A model generated the notes under the pieces. The model made no database searches and was not told the origin of the DNA. It saw only the letters and a list, made by a program, of their open reading frames with translations. A program made the position numbers and the translations under genes. This document shows positions 51,221 to 59,151 of a stretch of 64,000 nt of DNA, piece after piece; position 1 is the first letter of the stretch, and every line of letters starts with the position of its first letter. Source of the stretch: Sphingomonas alba (GTDB lineage Bacteria > Pseudomonadota > Alphaproteobacteria > Sphingomonadales > Sphingomonadaceae). The stretch is taken from contig NZ_JAMGBD010000001.1 of the NCBI RefSeq assembly GCF_023516555.1, forward strand, positions 806,001 to 870,000, in the 5' to 3' direction.

Positions 51221-51238
51221 TTCCCGCCTGCGCGGGAA
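51221..51238. repeat. REP-like intergenic hairpin
   Basis: TTCCCGC, CTGC, GCGGGAA. Short sequences around it (TGGATTCCCGCC...GGGAATGACG) match a hairpin type widespread between alphaproteobacterial genes. A similar one (CCCCGGC/GCCGGGG) lies on the other side of the nuclease cassette at 48840-48857. Confidence 0.55.
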
Positions 51239-51250
51239 TGACGAGTGGAG

Positions 51251-51790
51251 CTATTTAACTCGCTCGACTTGTTCAAACTCGAGTTCGACAGGGGTCGCTC
51301 GACCAAAGATCGAGACGGAAACTTTGACCCTTGCCCGGTCGAAGTCCAGCTCCTCCACGACGCCGTTGAAGCTGGCGAAGGGGCCGTCGAGGACCTTGAC
51401 CGCGTCGCCGATCTCGTAATCGACCTTGACGCGCTGCTTGGGCGCGGCGGCGGCGGCTTCTTCGCGGGTGGAGAGGATGCGCGCGGCTTCGGCCTCGCTG
51501 ATCGCCTGCGGCTTGCCGTTGGGGCCGAGGAAGCCCGTCACCTTCGGCGTGTTCTTCACCAAATGGTAGACGTCGTCGTTGAGGTTGAGCTTGGCGAGCA
51601 CATAGCCCGGGAAGAACTTGCGGTCGGACGTGACCTTCTTGCCTCGGCGGATCTCCGTCACCTTCTCGGTCGGGACCTCGACGGCCTCAACCAGGGCATC
51701 GAGGCCCATGCGGGTGGCGTCGGCGAGGATCTGGTCCTTCACCTTGTTCTCGAAGCCGGAATAAGCGTGGATGATGTACCAGCGGGACAT
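51251..51790 (-). CDS. nusG: Transcription termination/antitermination protein NusG
   Basis: The 179-residue protein has the NGN domain (RWYIIHAYSGFENKVKDQI, KFFPGYVLAKL) and the KOW domain (YEIGDAVKVLDGPFASFNGVVEEL). It binds RNA polymerase, suppresses pausing and couples with ribosomes or Rho. It follows secE by 76 bases and ends before a terminator. Confidence 0.98.
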   Translation of the reverse strand: MSRWYIIHAYSGFENKVKDQILADATRMGLDALVEAVEVPTEKVTEIRRGKKVTSDRKFFPGYVLAKLNLNDDVYHLVKNTPKVTGFLGPNGKPQAISEAEAARILSTREEAAAAAPKQRVKVDYEIGDAVKVLDGPFASFNGVVEELDFDRARVKVSVSIFGRATPVELEFEQVERVK

Positions 51791-51866
51791 TTGCGTATTA
51801 CCTATTCAAAATCTCAAAACAGGCCCTCACCCCGACCCTCTCCCGATCGCGGGAGAGGGAGGAGCG

Positions 51867-52064
51867 CTAGCCGAGGAAGGTCAGCAGGAACTGGACGGTG
51901 GCGCTGAAGAATGCGTCGACGCCGAAGAAGAAGATCGCGAGCAGCGACGTCATGATCACGACCATGATGCCGGTGGTGATGGTTTCCTTGCGGGTCGGCC
52001 AGACGACCTTGGAGGCCTCTGATTTGACCTCACGGAAGAATTGACCGGGGGAGGTTTTCGCCAC
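51867..52064 (-). CDS. secE: Preprotein translocase subunit SecE
   Basis: The 65-residue protein has the conserved amphipathic helix (FFREVKSEASKVVWPTRKETI) and one transmembrane helix. It stabilises SecY in the inner membrane. The gene starts the secE-nusG unit, with tRNA-Trp upstream as in many bacteria. Confidence 0.97.
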   Translation of the reverse strand: MAKTSPGQFFREVKSEASKVVWPTRKETITTGIMVVIMTSLLAIFFFGVDAFFSATVQFLLTFLG

Positions 52065-52176
52065 TGTCTTCGTCGCTTTCGGTTTCCAGATAGAAAAAGG
52101 CTCCGCAGGCGCAAGGGCCGGCGGAGCTTGCGGTCACTTAGACCCGATGAGGTGAGTCTTCAAGGGATTGGTGGCC

Positions 52177-52197
52177 GTCACGGAGTAAATCCGTGAC
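52177..52197 (-). repeat. Dispersed hairpin, copy 2
   Basis: GTCACGGA, a 5-base loop, TCCGTGAC: a perfect 8-bp palindrome lying between secE and tRNA-Trp. It is the inverted counterpart of the copy at 49217-49237. Confidence 0.65.
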
Positions 52198-52281
52198 GTC
52201 GATCCTGCTCCGCAGGTCGGCCGGCCGTTTGGATCGCTTTGCGACCGGCTCCTAGCTGCCGCTAGTCGCCTTCCTCCGGCC

Positions 52282-52357
52282 TGGCAGGGGCAGAGGGACT
52301 CGAACCCACGACCCTCGGTTTTGGAGACCGATGCTCTACCAACTGAGCTATACCCCT
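52282..52357 (-). tRNA. tRNA-Trp (anticodon CCA)
   Basis: On the minus strand a 76-base cloverleaf with acceptor stem AGGGGTA/TGCCCCT, D arm with AGCTCAGTTGGTAGAGC, anticodon loop CTCCAAA, T arm GGGTTCGAGTCCC, and an encoded 3' CCA. The anticodon CCA reads the Trp codon. It precedes secE, as is common. Confidence 0.97.
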
Positions 52358-52403
52358 AGGCCGCCGCGCGAGGTAGCGGCGGGAGGTCCGAAGCGCAAGC
52401 GCC

Positions 52404-52673
52404 TCAGGGGCAAAGTCCCGGCGCGGAGGTCATGGTCCAGACCAGCGCCATGGCGGCGACGAATATCGCAACCCAGGCGGGCAAGTCCTTCAAGGCAGTC
52501 AGAACCCGGCCAATGGCATCGACCGTCTCGGCTGTAAGCTTCTCGCGCTGCACTTCCCCGCCGGGCTTCGCCGGGGTGAAGATCGCGTGGTAGGTTTCGA
52601 CGATTGCGACAATGAGCGACAGCCAGAGAAATGCATGGGCCGCGTAGGTGAAGCTAGAGCATAATCCACTCAT
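52404..52673 (-). CDS. Small membrane protein of unknown function (89 aa)
   Basis: Two helices are visible (about 12-32 and 66-84: HAFLWLSLIVAIVETYHAIF, AWVAIFVAAMALVWTM) around a charged cytoplasmic or periplasmic loop with KLTAETVDAIGRVLTALKDLP. GGGAGGGCG lies upstream of the ATG, supporting translation. No family is recognised. Confidence 0.65.
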   Translation of the reverse strand: MSGLCSSFTYAAHAFLWLSLIVAIVETYHAIFTPAKPGGEVQREKLTAETVDAIGRVLTALKDLPAWVAIFVAAMALVWTMTSAPGLCP

Positions 52674-52705
52674 GACGCCCTCCCTTGGCGATGAGTCAGA
52701 TTCGG

Positions 52706-54487
52706 CTAGGCGGCTATATCATAGGGTTGGATTTCACCCGAGAGGTAAAGGTTGCGCGCCTTGGTGCGGCTGAGCTTGCCCGAACTCGTGCGCGGCAGGG
52801 TGCGGGGCGGGACGAGCTCCACGACGGGCGTGATGCCGGTGATGGCGCGGACGCGCTCGCGGATGTCGTCGCGCAGGCGGCCGCGCTCTTCCGGATCCGA
52901 CACGCGGCAGTGGACGAGGACGGCGGGAGTCTCCTCCCCGCTCGGGCCGGTGATGGCGAAAGCGGCGATGTCGCCGGACTTGAAGCCGGGCAGCTGCTCG
53001 ACCGCCCATTCGATGTCCTGCGGCCAGTGGTTGCGCCCGTTGATGATGATCATGTCCTTGGCGCGGCCGACGATGAAGATGTAGCCGCCCGAGAGGTAGC
53101 CCATGTCGCCGGTGTCGAGCCAACCGTCGGCGCTGAGGCAGGCGTTGGTCGATTCCTGATCGCGGAAGTAGCTGTGCATGACGCTGGAGCCGCGGCAGTA
53201 GACCTTGCCGATCGAGCGGTCGGGGGAGACGGCGCCGGACGCATCGCGGACCTGGATCTCCATGCCCGCCACGGCCTTGCCGCAATTGACGATGGCGCGG
53301 TAGCGGCGCGGGCGCTCCTGGCTTGGCGTGCCGACGCCGGAGAGCTCGCTCTCCTCCACCAGCTCGATGCGGATACCCTGCCCCGGCGGCATGATCGAGA
53401 CGGCGAGAGTCGCCTCGGCGAGGCCGTAACTGGGGCAGAAGGCGCCCGCCTTGAAGCCGGCGTCGGCGAAGCTGTCGACGAAGGCCTGCATGACGTCCGG
53501 GCGGATCATGTCGGCGCCGTTGCCGGCAATCCGCCAGCGGGACAAATCGAAACGGTCGGCGGCGCGGGTCTGCGAGCTCATGCGGCGCGAGCAGATGTCG
53601 AAGCCGAAGGTCGGCGAATAGCTGACGGAGGTGCCGGGGTTGCGGCTGATCAGGTCGAGCCAGGCAAGCGGACGGCGAGCGAAATCCTCGGTCTTCAGAT
53701 AGTCGACGCTGATCTGGTTGGCGATCGGCGAGAGCATGCAGCCGACGAGGCCCATGTCATGATACCAGGGCAACCAGCTGATGACGCGATCGGCCGGGTC
53801 GACTTCGATCCCGACGCCGTGGGCGTGGAGGTTGTCGAGCAAGGCGCGATGGGTGACCGCGACGCCATGCGGGAAGCGGGTCGAGCCCGAAGAATATTGG
53901 AGATAGGCGATCTCGCCCTCGGTGGACGACGGCAAATCGGCGGAGGATTGATCGAGGCCGTCGAGGCCTTCCCAATTGCGCGACTCGACCTTGCAGATGC
54001 GCGCGGCCTCACCGGCGAAATCGGCCAGTTCCTGGGGATAGAGGAAAAGCTGCGGGTCGCTGCTGGTCAGCATGACGCGAAGCTGTTCGACATAGGCCTC
54101 GCGGCCGCCGAAGCTGGTCGGCAACGGCAGCGGTACGGGCCAGAGGCCGGCATAGACCGCGCCGAAGAAACAGGCGGCGAAATCCGGGCCGGTCTCGGCG
54201 ACGAGCGCAAGGCGGTCGCCCTTCTTGAGGCCGAGCGCCATGAAGCGGCGGGCGTGTGCCAGCGCGTCTTCGCGCAGCAAAGCGTAGGGATAGGCCTGGG
54301 CCAAAGTGCCGCGGGCATCATGGAAGTTCATGCCGCGCTGGCCGCGGGCGGCGTAATCGAGCGCCTCGCCGAGCGTCGGGAAGTCGGCCACGCGGCGCGG
54401 CAAGCTGTCGAGGGTTGGGGTTGCACCCGGAGGGGTCAAATCTTCCTCAAACGACGAATCGCGGTCGATCACACCCAGGTCCTGCAC
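52706..54487 (-). CDS. Fatty acyl-AMP ligase (FAAL family)
   Basis: The 593-residue adenylate-forming enzyme has the FAAL hallmarks: YLQYSSGSTRFPHGV (A3 loop), WLPWYHDMGLVG, SYGLAEAT, LDTGDMGYL, KDMIIINGRNHWPQDIE and the C-terminal SSGKLSRTKARNLY with the catalytic Lys. FAALs activate fatty acids as acyl-AMP for transfer to acyl carrier domains rather than to CoA. No polyketide synthase or carrier protein is nearby, so its acceptor is unclear. GTG 54487 is chosen; a longer reading into the recX region is judged false. Confidence 0.88.
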   Translation of the reverse strand: MQDLGVIDRDSSFEEDLTPPGATPTLDSLPRRVADFPTLGEALDYAARGQRGMNFHDARGTLAQAYPYALLREDALAHARRFMALGLKKGDRLALVAETGPDFAACFFGAVYAGLWPVPLPLPTSFGGREAYVEQLRVMLTSSDPQLFLYPQELADFAGEAARICKVESRNWEGLDGLDQSSADLPSSTEGEIAYLQYSSGSTRFPHGVAVTHRALLDNLHAHGVGIEVDPADRVISWLPWYHDMGLVGCMLSPIANQISVDYLKTEDFARRPLAWLDLISRNPGTSVSYSPTFGFDICSRRMSSQTRAADRFDLSRWRIAGNGADMIRPDVMQAFVDSFADAGFKAGAFCPSYGLAEATLAVSIMPPGQGIRIELVEESELSGVGTPSQERPRRYRAIVNCGKAVAGMEIQVRDASGAVSPDRSIGKVYCRGSSVMHSYFRDQESTNACLSADGWLDTGDMGYLSGGYIFIVGRAKDMIIINGRNHWPQDIEWAVEQLPGFKSGDIAAFAITGPSGEETPAVLVHCRVSDPEERGRLRDDIRERVRAITGITPVVELVPPRTLPRTSSGKLSRTKARNLYLSGEIQPYDIAA

Positions 54488-54604
54488 GTTTTTCCCCACG
54501 CGAGCTGCTCCTCGCAGCTGTTTTACGAAACTTCGGCTGTGGTCGGCAAATAGGGCAGAAGCATGGCGATTGCAGCCTCTGGGGGTGTTCCCTAGGCATA
54601 GGAC

Positions 54605-55153
54605 ATGCGCCCGAGAGGCCCGAAAAAGCCCCGTCCGCCACTGGATGAGGGCAAGCTCAACGAGCTGATGATGCACTATGTCGGCAAATTCGCGACCAGC
54701 CGGGCAAAGCTTGGAAGCTATTTGTCGCGCAAGGTCAGGGAGCGCGGCTGGGCGGGAAATGGCGAGCCGCCGGTCGAAGCGCTGGTCGCGAAGGCGGCGC
54801 GACTGGGCTTCGTCGACGATGCCGCCTTCGCGCTGTCGAAATCGCGATCGCTGACGGCGCGCGGATATGGGGCGCGGCGGGTCGGCCAGGCCCTGCACGC
54901 GGCGGGGATCGAGGAAAGCGACGGCGAAGCGGCGCGGGACCATGCGCGTGAGGAAGCGGTCGCAGCGGCGCTGCATTTCGCGAAACGGCGGCGCATCGGG
55001 CCCTATGCCAGTGAAAACCCCGAACCGGCACAAAAGGAGAAGGCGCTGGCGGCCATGGTCCGCGCCGGTCACGACTTCAGGCTGGCGAAGAGTATCCTTA
55101 GCCTGGCGCCGGGGGCGGAAATCGACGCCGAAAGCCTTCAGGATTTTGCCTGA
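54605..55153 (+). CDS. recX: Regulatory protein RecX
   Basis: The 182-residue protein has the RecX three-helix repeat pattern (LMMHYVGKFATSRAKLGSYLSRKVRERG, LGFVDDAAFALSKSRSLTARGYGARRVGQAL in parts). RecX caps RecA filaments and limits recombination. recA is not in the window. It is divergent from the FAAL gene. Confidence 0.88.
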   Translation: MRPRGPKKPRPPLDEGKLNELMMHYVGKFATSRAKLGSYLSRKVRERGWAGNGEPPVEALVAKAARLGFVDDAAFALSKSRSLTARGYGARRVGQALHAAGIEESDGEAARDHAREEAVAAALHFAKRRRIGPYASENPEPAQKEKALAAMVRAGHDFRLAKSILSLAPGAEIDAESLQDFA

Positions 55154-55203
55154 TTAAATGTCTTCTTAATATTGTTTAATGCCGGGCTTCCACGTGGTAA
55201 GAG

Positions 55204-55854
55204 TTGGAAGTGCGTCAAACGAGTGCCGAAGCGACGCCTATCGCGACCGAAGCGCCGAAGGGTGAAGAGCCCGTTGGCACCGCCGTTGATTCTGCGAGCG
55301 AGCCTGTGACCGTCGAAATCCTTCCAGACGAAGACGCGTTCCCCAACGGGATCCACGTCGAGGGCCGAATCAAATGGTTCGACGCGACGCGCGGCTTCGG
55401 CTTCCTGGTCAGCGACCAGGTCGAGGGCGACGTTCTCATCCATTTCTCCGTCCTGCGCGACCATGGCCGGCGCAGCCTGCCTGAGGGCGCGCTGGTCGAA
55501 TGCATCGCCGAGCAGCAGGATCGCGGGCTGCAGGCGCGCAAAATCCTGTCTATCGACCTTTCGAAGGTCTTGCCGGGCGCGGCCCGGCCCGCCATGCCTT
55601 CCGCCGACCGGGCCGATCGCAAGGCACTTGCCGATAACGCCGGGGAGTTCGAGCCGGTGGAGGTCAAGTGGTTCAATCGCGTCAAGGGCTACGGGTTCAT
55701 CAATCGCGTCGCGGACCCGGACAGCGATATCTTCGTCCATATGGAGACAGTGCGCAGCGCCGGGATCAACGACTTGCAGCCGGGCGACCGGATGGAAGCC
55801 CGGATCGCGGAGGGCAAGAAGGGCCTGACCGCCGTCGAGCTTCGCCACGTCTGA
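55204..55854 (+). CDS. Protein with two cold-shock domains
   Basis: The 216-residue protein has an acidic N-terminal tail (about 1-50) and two CSDs: IKWFDATRGFGFLVSD...DVLIHFSVL (about 55-115) and VKWFNRVKGYGFINRV...DIFVHMETV (about 150-215). Each keeps the aromatic RNP1/RNP2 residues that bind single-stranded nucleic acid. The double-domain form is typical of Alphaproteobacteria and acts as an RNA chaperone. The start could be TTG 55204 or GTG 55210. Its stop overlaps the next gene. Confidence 0.9.
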   Translation: MEVRQTSAEATPIATEAPKGEEPVGTAVDSASEPVTVEILPDEDAFPNGIHVEGRIKWFDATRGFGFLVSDQVEGDVLIHFSVLRDHGRRSLPEGALVECIAEQQDRGLQARKILSIDLSKVLPGAARPAMPSADRADRKALADNAGEFEPVEVKWFNRVKGYGFINRVADPDSDIFVHMETVRSAGINDLQPGDRMEARIAEGKKGLTAVELRHV

Positions 55855-56321
55855 TCGCCGGCGCGCTCGCGCTTGCGTTCCTCATCCCCCTCGCCGCCTG
55901 CCACCCCAAGCCAGGCAGTGAACCGCTGGAGCAATCCGCAGCAGGGCTCGACCAGGTGCCTCTGACGATCACCACCGCCGCGGGCCAGGCCCACCATTTC
56001 GTCGTGGAAGTCGCGCGGACGCCCGAGGAGCATGCCAACGGCCTGATGCACCGCCAGTCGATGCCGGCCGACCATGGCATGATCTTCCCCTATCAGCCGG
56101 CGCAGACGGTCGCCTTCTGGATGAAGGACACGCTCATCCCCCTCGACATGATCTTCGTCTCGCCGGGCGGCAAAATCCTCAGGATCGAGCAGAATGTCGT
56201 GCCGCTGTCGCTGGAGCCGGTCGGCTCAGGGGACATCGTCGAGGCCGTGCTGGAGATCAACGGAGGCCGTTCCGACGAACTGGGCATCAAGGCCGGGGAT
56301 ATGGTGGCCTGGAAGCGATAG
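55851..56321 (+). CDS. DUF192 lipoprotein (start uncertain)
   Basis: The body carries a DUF192 domain (about 45-150; VVEVARTPEEHANGLMHRQSMP, GMIFPYQPAQTVAFWMKDTLIPLDMIF). It is preceded by a hydrophobic stretch with a lipobox (IPLAAC), so a membrane-bound periplasmic lipoprotein is likely. No ATG, GTG or TTG lies close upstream; the only nearby start in frame is CTG 55851, inside the cold-shock stop. A GTG at 55668 deep inside that gene is the alternative. Function of DUF192 is unknown. Confidence 0.7.
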   Translation: MIAGALALAFLIPLAACHPKPGSEPLEQSAAGLDQVPLTITTAAGQAHHFVVEVARTPEEHANGLMHRQSMPADHGMIFPYQPAQTVAFWMKDTLIPLDMIFVSPGGKILRIEQNVVPLSLEPVGSGDIVEAVLEINGGRSDELGIKAGDMVAWKR

Positions 56322-56327
56322 CGCGGC

Positions 56328-57239
56328 ATGCTGGGCCGGGACGATATCGAGCGGATCTGGTTCGGTTGCGGCAATTTCGGCGGCATCGGGTCTTCGCCGA
56401 GCCTGCGCGACGCCGGCGACAGTGACACCCAGGCGCTGCAATTGCTCGACCATGCCCGGCGGCTTGGCATTCGCCGGTTCGACACGGCCAACACTTATGG
56501 CGGCGGCGCGAGCGAGACCGTCCTTGGCGAATGGCTGAGGGCGCAGGGCCCGGCATTCGTCCAAGGTGCACAGATCGCCACAAAGGTCGGCAATCCGCAC
56601 GGCGCTTCTGCCGGCGAGAGTCCGTTATGCCGCGCGCAGATCGCACATCACCTTGACCAATCCCTGCGCCGGCTGGGGGTCGAGCGGATCGACCTTTATT
56701 ACATTCACGAATTCGACCGGGTTACGCCGCTGGACGAGACGCTCGGCGCGATGGAGCGCGCAGCGGAGGCCGGCAAGATCGACCGCTTCGGCATTTCGAA
56801 CGCGACGCTGGCCGACGCGCAGGCGGTCCGGAAGCTAGCCGGCAGCAACCTCGGCGGGCGCTTCGAATATTTGCAGAATGAGTTCAACCTGCTCAGCCGA
56901 AGCGACGCGGAGGATTTCATCCCCTACTGCGCCGAAACCGGCCTTCGCTACACCGCCTTCAGCCCGCTCGCCGGTGGCTTCCTGACGGGTAAGTATCGAC
57001 CCGGTGATGAGGCGCCATCCGGCAGCCGGTTTGCCCACGCGCCGGAATTTGGTGCCGCCTATGCGACCGAGGAGAGTTTCGCCGCGATCGAGCGGCTACG
57101 CCAGCAGGCCGAGGCCGGAGGCCAGACCGTTGCCGAAGCCGCAATTCGCTTCGTCCTCGATACGCCGGGCGTCGACGGCCTGATCATCGCCCCGCGCCGC
57201 ATCGAGCATTTCGAGGGCTTGGGATTAGAGGCGGGCTAG
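56328..57239 (+). CDS. Aldo/keto reductase
   Basis: The 303-residue TIM-barrel oxidoreductase has the catalytic tetrad Asp52, Tyr57 (FDTANTYGGG), Lys86 (ATKVGN) and His127 (YYIHEFD), and NADPH-site motifs late in the chain (APRRIEHFEG). It reduces aldehydes or ketones with NADPH in the cytoplasm. Substrate unknown. It follows the DUF192 gene by six bases. Confidence 0.93.
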   Translation: MLGRDDIERIWFGCGNFGGIGSSPSLRDAGDSDTQALQLLDHARRLGIRRFDTANTYGGGASETVLGEWLRAQGPAFVQGAQIATKVGNPHGASAGESPLCRAQIAHHLDQSLRRLGVERIDLYYIHEFDRVTPLDETLGAMERAAEAGKIDRFGISNATLADAQAVRKLAGSNLGGRFEYLQNEFNLLSRSDAEDFIPYCAETGLRYTAFSPLAGGFLTGKYRPGDEAPSGSRFAHAPEFGAAYATEESFAAIERLRQQAEAGGQTVAEAAIRFVLDTPGVDGLIIAPRRIEHFEGLGLEAG

Positions 57240-57267
57240 CGTCCGATTTGGGTGGAAAGCGGACGCT
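57238..57267. repeat. Dispersed hairpin with TGGGTGGAAAG loop
   Basis: AGCGTCCG (57238-57245) pairs with CGGACGCT (57260-57267), loop containing TGGGTGGAAAG. Same family as 17529-17560, 17626-17649 and 17898-17919. Confidence 0.6.
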
Positions 57268-57325
57268 AGCGCTCTAGAGGCAGGAACAATCGAAAGCCGA
57301 CACGCGCCACTGATCCCGGTACATC

Positions 57326-58216
57326 CTAACCAAGGACTGCGAATTGCTTGCCGGCGCTTGCGCTCGCCACCTCCCGCTCGGCCTGCGTGAAACCATAGTC
57401 CGGAACGATTTCGCCCGACCGGTCTGAAACCGCGTCCCAGCTGCGGATCAATTCCTCGCCAGCATCCTCGCCGGCACCGATGAACATGCCATCGGTCAAT
57501 GTGATGTGAGATCGGGCAAAGTGCCCGGCTCCGGCGCAGACAATGGCCCTGGTCGGGGCGTCGGCTCCCGCCAACAGCAGCAGCGCAGGGCTGACGAGCT
57601 CCGGTGCAAGCGCGGCCAGCTGGTCGGTTCCAAGAATGTCCTGCGTCATGCCGGTCGCGGCGGTGGGCGCCAGGCAGTTTACGCGAATATTGTATTTCGA
57701 ACCTTCGATGGCGAGCGTCTGCATCAGCCCCACGAGCGCCATCTTGGCCGCGCCGTAATTGGCTTGCCCGAAATTGCCGAACAGGCCCGACGACGACGTC
57801 GTCATGACGATGCGCCCATAGTTCTGCTCGCGCATCAGTTCCCAAACGGCCTTTGTGCAGATGGCCGATCCGATGAGATGGACATCGACCACCAGGCGGA
57901 ACTCATCGATCGACATCTTGGTGAAGCTGCGGTCGCGAAGAATGCCTGCATTGTTGACGAGAATGTCGATGCGACCCCATTCGCGCACCGCGTCTTCGAC
58001 CATGCGCTCGACTGCCGCCTCGTTAGTCACCGAAGCGACGCTGCCGATCGCCTCGCCGCCGGCAGCCCGGATCGCTTCGACTGTCGCCTCGATGCTCTCC
58101 GGTGAAAGGTCGTTGACCACAACCTTCGCGCCTTTACGGGCGAGATATTCCGCATGGGCGCGGCCGAGCCCGCCGCCGGCCCCTGTGACGATCGCGACAT
58201 TGTCTTTGAGATTCAC
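57326..58216 (-). CDS. Short-chain dehydrogenase (MFE-2-like hydroxyacyl-CoA dehydrogenase type)
   Basis: The 296-residue SDR has TGAGGGLG (11-18), NNAG (88-91), the catalytic Ser141-143 region, Tyr154 and Lys158 (YGAAK). The long tail and overall pattern match the dehydrogenase part of peroxisomal MFE-2/17-beta-HSD4, which oxidises 3-hydroxyacyl-CoA or steroids with NAD. The neighbouring TetR gene and acyl-CoA ligase fit lipid or steroid metabolism. It follows the TetR gene on the same strand. Confidence 0.88.
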   Translation of the reverse strand: MNLKDNVAIVTGAGGGLGRAHAEYLARKGAKVVVNDLSPESIEATVEAIRAAGGEAIGSVASVTNEAAVERMVEDAVREWGRIDILVNNAGILRDRSFTKMSIDEFRLVVDVHLIGSAICTKAVWELMREQNYGRIVMTTSSSGLFGNFGQANYGAAKMALVGLMQTLAIEGSKYNIRVNCLAPTAATGMTQDILGTDQLAALAPELVSPALLLLAGADAPTRAIVCAGAGHFARSHITLTDGMFIGAGEDAGEELIRSWDAVSDRSGEIVPDYGFTQAEREVASASAGKQFAVLG

Positions 58217-58295
58217 CGACTGCTCCTGCGAATTTCAGGGGAGGCTAGAGGCAATGACATTCACTATCAAGATAGTGAGCGAAGCTTCCGGGCAA

Positions 58296-58976
58296 TCAGG
58301 CCTTGGGCGTGCAGATGGCGCGAATGCCGGCGGCCATGAACGTCGTCATGCGCTCCTTGACCGCCTGGAAATCGTCGGAGTGGCAAAGGCCGCCTGAAAG
58401 CTTATCGATGCGCCCCGTCCGCGCCAGCGTGAGCATCAGGGCCCCGGTCACGAAATGATATGCCCAGAAAATGTCCTTCGGCTCGGCCTCCGGGACCGCC
58501 TTTTTCAACAGGTCGATGAGCCGCAGGACGACCGGATCGAAATGGTTATCCATCATGTCCGCGCCCCATTCCGGGGTGTTCGCGACCTGGGCGGTTAGGG
58601 ATGCATAATTTTTCCAGCCCTCGCCCCCACTGATGTACGTATCGAGATCTGTGTCCAGGAAGGCGTGAAGCGCGCCTTCGACCGTCAGCTTGCCGCCGCA
58701 GCTTCGTTCATATTCTTCCATCGCCTTCATGCGGCGATCGATGGTCACGACCGCACGCCGCGCGAACACCGCATCGAACAATGCGCGCTTGTCGGAGAAA
58801 TAGTAGTTGAGAAGGGTGTGGTGGACGCCGACCAGCTTGGCCACGTCCTTCAGCGTCACACCATAGAGACCGTGCTTCGAAAAAAGATACTCGGCCGCGT
58901 TGAGGATCTGCTCGGTCATTTCCGCCCGCTGCCGGGCTTTGACGGAGCGACCTTGGTTTACCTTGCCTTCCTTCAT
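58296..58976 (-). CDS. TetR/AcrR family transcriptional regulator
   Basis: The 226-residue regulator has a basic N-terminal tail, a helix-turn-helix (ILNAAEYLFSKHG, GVTLKDVAKLVGVHHTLLNYYF) and a ligand domain with several aromatic residues. It is oriented toward the SDR gene and divergent from the MFS gene at 59152, so it may control both. Ligands of such regulators are often CoA thioesters or steroids; here unknown. Confidence 0.9.
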   Translation of the reverse strand: MKEGKVNQGRSVKARQRAEMTEQILNAAEYLFSKHGLYGVTLKDVAKLVGVHHTLLNYYFSDKRALFDAVFARRAVVTIDRRMKAMEEYERSCGGKLTVEGALHAFLDTDLDTYISGGEGWKNYASLTAQVANTPEWGADMMDNHFDPVVLRLIDLLKKAVPEAEPKDIFWAYHFVTGALMLTLARTGRIDKLSGGLCHSDDFQAVKERMTTFMAAGIRAICTPKA

Positions 58977-59151
58977 GCCGATGACTCTTCCCCCCCAGTT
59001 CGGTGCGCGTCAAGCCGCCCCGCGCCTGTCGCAACAATATTCACGCACGTGATAGTGTCCATTGACTCGGCTTTGCGATTGCACTCTAAACTCGTGCCGC
59101 GTTCGAAGTCCGGGAGAGGCTCTTGATCGTCTTTGTTTTCGCGGTCGAGGC

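Noticed and set aside
52685-54553. Long open frame antisense to the fatty acyl-AMP ligase
   Set aside because: No recognisable domain; composition follows from GC-rich third positions of the true gene; no ribosome site.
54488-55072. Upstream extension of the ligase frame on the minus strand into the recX gene
   Set aside because: The extra 195 residues are antisense to recX and have no AMP-ligase similarity.
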